DNA from: CAZHZT01 sp964537285
GTDB taxonomy: Bacteria > Bacteroidota > Bacteroidia > Chitinophagales > Saprospiraceae
DNA: 23,701 nt
Direction of reading: 5' to 3'
Assembly: GCA_964537285.1 (NCBI GenBank)
Contig: CAZHZT010000088.1
Span: forward strand, 1-23,701
Shown piece after piece: positions 1 through 9,300 of the stretch. The position numbers and the translations under genes were made by a program. The notes under the pieces were generated by a model that worked only from the letters and a program-made list of their open reading frames with translations, was not told where the DNA came from and ran no database searches. Position 1 is the stretch's first letter, and each line of letters opens with the position of its first letter.

Positions 1-319
1 TAAGTTGTAAAGCTTGTTAGATAAATCCATCAACGGATTCTACCCACTACCCTTTTTTCTATCCAACTTTTGGCTTTTTCTGTTCTTTTGGGCGGGCCAA
101 TTCTAGGCTTCCACAGGCTTAAAGAATTGGAGCTGTAGATAGCCACTGAAAAGTACCCCCCCTTCAAATCAATAGATTCTCAGCCCTATAGCCTGATAAT
201 TCTAATGTTATTTCCCGACATTTAAACCAAATAACTCGATTTTATTTCTAATTCTCACCTAAATTGCTCAAAACATTATTATATACTGGGGATTGTTTTG
301 CATTCTATAATGTAAACTT
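1..319. other. Non-coding region upstream of the giant adhesin gene
   Basis: No convincing gene is visible in this stretch. It is AT-rich and carries one short inverted repeat, CCAATTCT at 97-104 paired with AGAATTGG at 123-130 around an 18-nt loop. This could be the end of a transcript entering from the left, but the stem is only 8 bp and has no strong T-run. A weak match to the Bacteroidota -7 promoter box (TTGTTTTG, 293-300, one mismatch to TAnnTTTG) lies about 55 nt before the chosen start of the next gene, with no clear -33 element. The promoter of the giant gene probably lies here, but I cannot place it firmly. Confidence 0.4.
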
Positions 320-355
320 GTGGGTTTCATATTTTTAATTCATAATTCCTGGCAA

Positions 356-3300
356 ATGGCACGCTTCTACCTCCTTCTTCTAATTGCTTTTTTTCTAGCT
401 CCTCAACTTTCTTTTTCACAATGTAATACGGGTTCTGAGCCTGAATGCCAATGCTCAACAGCTCCGGTGTTGTGTACCGTAGACGAATTAGATGGTTATA
501 TGTTTTCCATGTCGAATTTCCAGCACCCGCAAGATGGACCAACACCACTCTGCCCAAACACACCGGGCTCTGTGCCGAATAACCCAACCTGGTTTGCTTT
601 TACAGCATGGTGTACCGATTTAACATTGGAATGTGCCTTTAATAATTGTACTCCTGTGGGCGGTTCCATCGGTGTTCAAATTGCAATCTATGAGGATTGC
701 TCTTTTAATACCGCAGTAGCCTGCAACGTAGCTCCGGCAGATTGCAATACTAACAATAAAACATTAGTGCTCACTGGCTTGAATATTGGCGATGTATATT
801 ATTTTCTTGTCGATGGCTGTTTTGGTTCGTATTGTGACGTAACCATTGATGTTATTGGGGTATGCGGAAATGAAGAAATCGCTCCCTGGACATTGCCCGT
901 AACGGGTGAAGCGACTCCTTGCGCTGGTAATCCTGAAACATATTCCGTAGAAGACCTCGACGGTGCCGCAACTTATCATTGGTATGTAGATGGTGTCTTG
1001 ATTGAATCAACACCTACCAATAGCTTTAATTATACCTGGCCTTCTTCCGGTACTTTTGAATTGTGTATTGATGCTTCCAATGATCCTTGTGTGCCGGAAT
1101 CGGATCCGCCGGCTCCCTTGTGTACGACCATAACCGTATATGATTCCGATGCAGGATCATTATCGGTCATGCCTTCCCCTCTTTGTCCGAATGAGATAGC
1201 CAATATTTCTGTAACGGGCTATAATATGAACCCCGAAAATGCACAAGCTATTTTAATCACCGATCAAAACGGACAAATCATCGAAGTAATCAATGCGGCT
1301 ACAGGCACCTTTACTTCTCCCAATTGTGATAACTTCCTCGTCTATAGTTACAATTATATTCCTGCTATTGGTACTATCCCAGTGGTAGGTGATAATGTAA
1401 ATAATATTGATTGTGCCGCCGAGTGTTGTGATTTAGAAAATCAGCCTTTGAGTTTTGAAGATAACCAGCCTCCAACATTCCCCAATGCCCCTGCCAATGA
1501 AACTTTTGATTGTGTTGATCTTGTCCCGCCACTAACAGATCTTACATGGAACGATAACTGTGATGGCACCGGAATGGCTCCGGGCCTGGAGAATGGCTCC
1601 GCTGATGTGTGTTCCGGAGGGACCATAACTTATCGATGGGACTATACCGATGCTTGCGGGAATGAAGCCTCTCACCTTCAAACCATCACGGTTAACCCGG
1701 CTCCTCCACCCGCATTTATCAATCCTCCTGCGGATATTACGGTAGATTGTAGTAGTATTCCTGCCAGTGGGCCGAACTTAGATTATACTAACAATGCTGC
1801 CGGAGCTTGCCTTATTGAAGGAAGTGTCACCCCAGTCGAGTCAGGCAGTGCAGACATTTGCGGCGGTACCATTAGCTATACCTGGGAATTTACAGACTTG
1901 TGCAATAACGTCATTTCTCATACACAAAATGTGACCGTTACGCCTGCCAATCCCCCTCAATTCATCAACCCTCCCGCCGATATTACTGTTGACTGTGCTA
2001 ATATTCCTGCCGGAGCTCCTGACTTGGAATACACTAATAATGAATCGGGAAGTTGTTTAGTGACAGGTTTTGTTTCGCCAGTTCAATCAGGAAGTGCGGA
2101 TTTATGTGGAGGTACCATCACCTATACCTGGGAATTCACTGATGTTTGCAATAATACCATTGTACACACTCAAAATATAACGGTTACGCCGGTTCCTCCT
2201 CCAGCTTTTGTAAACCCTCCGGCTAGTCTTACCGTCAGTTGTGACAATATTCCTAGCGGAGCTCCTGATTTGAATTATACTAATAATGAAACAGGAGCCT
2301 GTTTGATCGCCGGTACGGTTTCTCCAACAGTATCTGGTAGCGCAGATATATGTGGCGGAACTCTTACCTATACATGGACGGTAACCGATGCGTGCAATAA
2401 CACCATTACGCACACACAAAATATTACGGTAACACCTGCGAATCCGCCTGTATTTCTGAATCCCCCAGCTAACATGACTGTAAGTTGCGATAATATCCCT
2501 ACCGGAGCTCCCGATTTAAGCTACACGAATGGTGAATCGGGAAGTTGTCTGGTTGAAGGCACGGTAGCGCCCACCCAGTCTGGCTCAGCAGATAATTGCG
2601 GCGGCACTATTACATATACATGGACTTTCACGGATGTGTGTAATAACACTATTACCCATACACAGAATATCATCGTCACTCCTCCCAGCCCACCAGTGTT
2701 TTTAAACCCTCCCGGCGATATGACTGTAGATTGTGATAATATTCCTGCCGGAGCACCGAACTTGGATTACACAAACAATGAATCGGGAAGTTGCCTATTA
2801 ACAGGCTCAGTGGCCCCCACCCAATCGGGAAGCGCAGACCTTTGCGGTGGAAGCATTACGTATACATGGACATTTACGGATCCTTGTAATAATACAATTG
2901 TACATAATCAAAACATTACCGTAACGCCTGTACCAACTCCAAGTTTTGTGAATCCACCTGCTGATATAACGGTGAATTGTGACAATATACCTACACTTGC
3001 AAATGCGCCTGATTTAAACTATACCAACAATGGCGTTGGTGCCTGCCTAATTTCCGGCACGGTTGCGCCAACGCAAGTTGGAAGCCCAAATATTTGTGGC
3101 GGTACGTTTAGTTTCGTCTGGCAAACGACCGACCCTTGTGGGAATCCAATATCCTACCAGCAAGACATTACGGTTATTCCAGCCACTCCGCCTTCGTTTA
3201 TAAGTCCACCATCTGATATAACCGTGGATTGTAATAACGCCCCTACTGCACCACCAAACTTGAATTATAGCAACAACGAATCTGGAGGTTGTTTGATTGA

Positions 3301-6300
3301 GGGGACAGTAACTCCTGTTCAATCAGGAAATGTTAACCCTTGCGGTGGCTTTCTAACAAACACATGGACATTTACAGATCAATGTAACAATACTATTTCC
3401 CATGTTCAAAATATTACAGTACTTCCTGCACCTCCTCCTGTTTTTACCAGTACACTTCCTACAGACCTAACTGTTAATTGTGATGCTGTGCCTGCAAATG
3501 CACCTAATTTACTTTATGATAATAATGCTGTGGGGGCATGCCAGATTTCTGGCTCTATTCCGGCAGTTCAAACCGGAAGTTTCAATGAATGCGGGGGAAA
3601 TCTCGCATTTATATGGCAATTTACAGATGCTTGTGGTAATAGTCTCTTCCACCAGCAGAACATCACCGTTCTGCCAGCTCCACAACCATCGTTTATAAGT
3701 CCTCCGGGCCCCATAACCGTCAATTGCGCTGATGTTGCTTCTATTCCTACTAGTCTTAGTTTTACCAATGGAGAAACAGGTACTTGCGAAATATCGGGCT
3801 CCGTTCCTGCTCTGGAGACGGGTATCTACGATGCTTGTGGTGGAACAATTACCTACACATGGAATTACACGGATGCTTGTTTGCGCACCATCACCCATTC
3901 TCAAACCATCCAGGTCAATCCTGCCGCGGATCCTATCTTTTTGAATCCGCCCCCCGACCTGACGATCAATTGTGGAGAAGCAGTTCCTCCTCCTGTTGAT
4001 TTGGTATATTCAAACAATGAAACCGGGAACTGCGCCAACGTAGGCATCGCATTCCCTACTGTTCAAATGAATGGCTTGATTACCACTTATAACTGGTCTT
4101 ACAGCAGCCCTTGCAATGGCAATACGATTACACATACGCAAGTCATTACTGAAAATCAAGCTCCGGATCTCAATATTGCACCCATTCAGGAACTGATCTG
4201 TCAGGGAGACGGCTTCGACCTTTCTACTATTGCGGTCACTGACTTGAACAATACGAATCCAACGATTACTTTTCATAGTAACACCCCTGCTACGGCTGCC
4301 AATCAGTTGCCTTCGCCTGTGGTCAATCCTTTTATTTCTACGCCCTACTATATCCTGGCAACTAATGCCTCTGGCTGTACAGATGAAGAACTATTTTTCC
4401 TTCTCATCGAGGATCTGCCATTTGCTGGTATAGATGGCTTCAGTGATATTTGTTTTAACGCATCCTTTAGCGTAGACCTGTTCAGTTTTCTCCAGGGAAA
4501 CCCCGTTCAAACAGGGACCTGGATAGATGTTGACAATACCGGAGCAGATCTCTCCAATCCGTATAATGTGGACATGAGTAACATCCCCCCCGGAATCTAC
4601 GAATTTGATTATGAGGTCCCTGGGACAAGCGTTTGCCCACCCGATGTAGCGACCGTTACACTTGAGTTACTACCTGAGATCATGGTCGATGTATTGGCTA
4701 TTTCCTGCACCGCTGATCCTGATTTTTATGAAGTTTTGATCAATTCGAATGGTTTTTCTATTGTTAACCAAGGAGGCACTCTTAATGACCTCGGAAATGG
4801 GCAAGTTAGCATTACAGACATCCCGATTGATCAAACATTAGTATTGATCATCAGCAATCCCACCAACTTTACCTGCTTTCAGGATCTGTCTATTACTCCT
4901 CCGGACTGTGATTGCCCAACTATTGATCCCCCTGTAAATAACGGAAATGCGATTATTTGTGAAGGCGGCCTTATTCCTGAATTATCGGTAAGTGTCAGCT
5001 CTGATCAAACAGCTAATTGGTACGGCGCTGCTTCGGGAGGGAATCTATTACTTTCAGGAAGCCTTAGTTACACCCCGGTGGATTCAACACCTGGCATTTA
5101 CACCTATTTTGTAGAAGCCTTGGATACGTTAACGGATTGTGCTAGTTCTATTTTAACTCCGGTACAATTTACAATAAACTCTAATCCAAATGGCTCAAAT
5201 GCGACTTTGGAACTTTGTGATGAAAATGGTGACGGTATTGAAACCTTCGATCTATCGTTAGCAGAAACCCAAATAAATACTGATCCAGGATTAAGCTTTA
5301 ATTACTATGAAAACCTGCCAGATGCTCAAAATGAAGTAAATGAGCTGCCTGTTAACTTTACCAATACGATATCCCCGCAACAAACGATCTTCGTAGTAGT
5401 CACAAATGCTTTGAACTGTAATTCGATTGTTGAATTAGACCTAATCATTAATCCTTTTCCAGAAGTTAGTTTGGAAATCATGAACGAAATCTGCTTGAAT
5501 GATAGCAGTGGAGCATTGAATATCCTTTCAGATACCGGGAATGTATTTAGTTTCGACACTTTGATTTGGACGCAAGATACTTTCTTTAATAATCTAGCTT
5601 CTGGAGATTATACCCTTTACGTAGAAAGCGCAGCCTCTTGTCAAATTACAGAAAACTTTTCTATTTTAGAAGGGGTGGAACTGCAACTAACTGAATTCGA
5701 GGGTATTTGCAACGATAATGGCAGCAGCAGCGATGGTTCGGACGATTTTTACACGATCTTCTTTTTGGCAGAAAATAACAAAGCCAATACAGGCACCTTT
5801 AGCATAGAAGAAGGAGGGAATGTAATTGGTTCTTATAATTATAATCAATTGGACTCCTTGATTTTCCCTGCTTTGGGTCAGAATCTAAATTTTACATTTG
5901 TCGATGATTCTACAGGATGTTCCATTGAGCAGGCATCCGGTCCGCTAAACGCTTGCTCCCCTGATTGCCTGATCAGTATTGAGCAATTCACAAGTATATG
6001 TGACAATAATGGCACCACAACTGATCCCCTCGACGACTTTTATACGATTAATTTAGATGTGTCCGCTTTAAACGGGGCTTCCACAGGTACCTATGAGGTG
6101 CTTCTCAATGGAATGCCGACATATGTTTTTGAATACGATAGCTTGTACACCTTTACATTAGCTGCAGATGGAAGTGAAGTGGAGGTGCTGGTCATTGATA
6201 GTGAAAGCTCTGATTGTCAAACCACTCAGGTTTTAAGTGCATTGAATCCTTGTTCAACAGACTGCATCATTAGTTTTGATTCCCTTTCTGCAAATTGTAG

Positions 6301-9300
6301 CACAAATGGAACAATCACTAATCCTGCAGATGATTTTTATGAAGTAATCTTCATGGCTTCGGCAATCAACCCCGGAGTGGTTGACAGTTTTAAGCTGTTT
6401 GCAGGTAGTATTTCTCAAGGAATCTTTTCATATGATGAACTGCACTCAATTAACCTCCCTGCCAATGGCAATGTTGTATTGATTGAAATAACAGATGTCA
6501 CTAAAACCTCTTGTTTCAATTCACAAAATATAGGCCCCTTAGAGCCTTGCGACGAACCCTGTATTCTCAGCGGCAGCACCAGCAATATTATTTGTGATGA
6601 CAATGGAACCAATACTGACCCTACAGATGATAATTTCTTTTTTGAATTAGAATTGAACGGTCAAAATACCGGAAGCAACTGGCAATCTACAGATGGTTCC
6701 CTTTCAGGAACTTACGACACCTTGTTGACATTTGGACCGCTCCCCATTTCCGGAGGCACTATTAACCTGGATTTGGAGGATGATGTGACGCCAGGATGTA
6801 TCTTCACATTACAAGTAGATCCCCCTGAGACATGTTCTGACGTTTGTGTACTTGCCATAGACACTTTGGAATATGCTTGTAATGACAATGGAACATTGAC
6901 TGATCCATCGGATGACTTCTATGAGTTTTACCTGGTAGCTTCAGCTATTAACTCTGGCTCACAAGAACTTTATGAGCTATTTGTAGATAATACTTCGCTG
7001 GGAATATTTTCTTATGGCATTGGTGTTTCGTTTACATTGCCAGCAAATGGAAATACTGTAGAGGTTTTTATTCAGGATCTAGAGAGAACAGATTGCAATG
7101 TAATAGAGCTTACTCAGCCTCTTAATACCTGCGACCAACAGTGTACCATCGAAGCAACTGTTAGCAATATCATCTGTGATGACAATGGAACAGGCAATGA
7201 CACTTTGGACGACCTGTTCTATTTTGACCTGACCGTCGAGGGGGAAAACACAGCGAGCGGATGGCAAGCAACAAATGGGTTGATCTCAGGAGCTTATTTA
7301 AATCCGGACACCTACGGCCCATTCTTAATAACAGATGGGATTTTGACACTTGACCTGGTCGATAATATTACCCCCACCTGTGTTACCTCCATTAACGTCC
7401 AGCCTCCTTTGACTTGTTCCAGCTGTTCTCAAAATGTAGATGCAGGTATAGGAGGAACGCTCACTTGTACAGATACCGTTATCGTTCTTGTTGCAACATC
7501 CTCTGAACCTGGTGTTTACTCGTGGACAGGGCCTGGCTCTATTTCCTCCAACACCTTAGAAGTAAATGCGACTTTACCCGGATGGTACTTTTTCACAGCT
7601 ACTTATGCAGATAATTGCTCCTTTACAGATAGTGTTTTTATTCAAGAAGATGTCATTGCTCCACTTGCGGAAGCAGGACCTTCAGACACGCTTAATTGTG
7701 TTGTTACTCAAATTATTTTGGATGGGTCAACTTCATCCCAAGGAGCCAACTTTTTATACAATTGGACTACACAGAACGGAAATATTCTAAATGGCGTAAA
7801 CAGTTTGGAACCTCTTATTGATGATTCAGGGGTATATCTCCTCCAAGTGACGAGCTTAGACAATGGCTGCACAGCTTTGGATTCGGTAAGTATTCAGCTA
7901 GACACATTAAAACCTGTGGCGATAATAGCCCCGACAGACACTCTAAACTGTGAAACCCTAAGTGTTAATATCAACGCTTCCTCTTCAAGTAGCGGCTCTG
8001 AATTCGATTATCAATGGACAACCAGTGTCGGAAATATCGTGCAAGGAGAGACCAATCCCACACCAATAGTAAATCAGCCAGGTATTTATATACTGGAAAT
8101 TACCAACGTAGAAAATGGATGTAGTTCAAGTGATAGTATTCTCGTGACGGAAGATGTTTCTGTTCCGCTTGCTATTGCAAGCGCTCCTGGCTTTCTAAAT
8201 TGTGAAGTTTCTGAATTGGTGCTATCATCTGAAGGATCTAGTATTGGATCTGATATTATTTATACTTGGACAACTCAGGATGGCAATTTCCTTGCTGGTG
8301 AAGATACCCCTTCTCCTACTGTAAATGTACCTGGAACCTACCAGTTACTATTAACCAATAGTCAAAATGCTTGTACAGACTCTGTTACCGTTTTTGTAGC
8401 ACAAGATACTGTGCCGCCAGTAAGCATAGTTGAAGTTTTTGAAACCCTGGATTGTGAAAATCCATCTATTTTATTAAATGGATCGACCTCATCACAAAGC
8501 GCCCAAATCATTTATGAATGGAGTACAAACGATGGAAACTTTGTGGCAGGAACAGAAACTTTGATGCCTTCAATTGATCAGGGAGGGACTTATGAACTTT
8601 TGTTGACAGATACCGTGAACAATTGCAAAGCAAGCGCCAGTATTGATATAGTTCCAGATACTCTTTCTCCTCAGTTGAGTATTATTGCTCCAGAACTACT
8701 GACTTGCGATGTTACGACCATCAATTTGGAAGCTCAGGCTAACAATATTACAGATCCTTATGAGTTAAGCTGGAATACCGTCAATGGTAATATCGTATCT
8801 GGTGATACAACGGCCATGCCTGTAATCGATACTCCCGGAATATATTCAGTGAGTATTGTCAACCTGATAAATGGTTGTTCGGATACCGCAACAGTTTCCG
8901 TGGATCAAGACATTTCTACTCCTGATTTTAGTTTTGATATCCCGGATACTTTAAGTTGTTCAGTTAATGAGATAGGTCTTCAGGCAATCGTAATCGGAAA
9001 TGAAAATTTTGAATACGCATGGGTAACTCAAAATGGCATCATTGGTTCAGGTGGCAATTCCTCATCCCCGATTGTGAGTGCTCCCGGATGGTATGTGCTC
9101 ACTGTCGAAAACATTGAAAACGCCTGCACTGAATCAGATTCGCTTTTAGTACTTCAAAATATTACTCCTCCAATAGCTAATGCCGGGGCGGCAGACACCC
9201 TGAATTGCTATCAACCTGAAATATCTCTAAATGGATCTGCTTCTTCTCAGGGAACAATTTATACTTACCTGTGGACTACAGACAATGGAGTTATTTCATC

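Noticed and set aside
293..300. Promoter box TTGTTTTG for the giant gene
   Set aside because: It has a mismatch at the important second position of TAnnTTTG and no -33 element at proper spacing, so I did not list it as a separate feature.
320..355. GTG start giving a 12-residue N-terminal extension of the giant protein
   Set aside because: The extension (MGFIFLIHNSWQ) precedes a normal signal peptide that begins at the ATG at 356. The later start is the more natural one.
2102..3904. Several antisense frames of 70-130 codons opposite the HYR-like repeats
   Set aside because: They recur with the repeat period of the sense gene and have no recognisable protein features. They are shadows of the repetitive coding strand.
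1463..4170. Assembly duplication within the giant gene
   Set aside because: Units differ at many positions while keeping the frame and cysteine pattern, as expected of genuine tandem protein repeats. Collapse or expansion of copy number in assembly still cannot be excluded.
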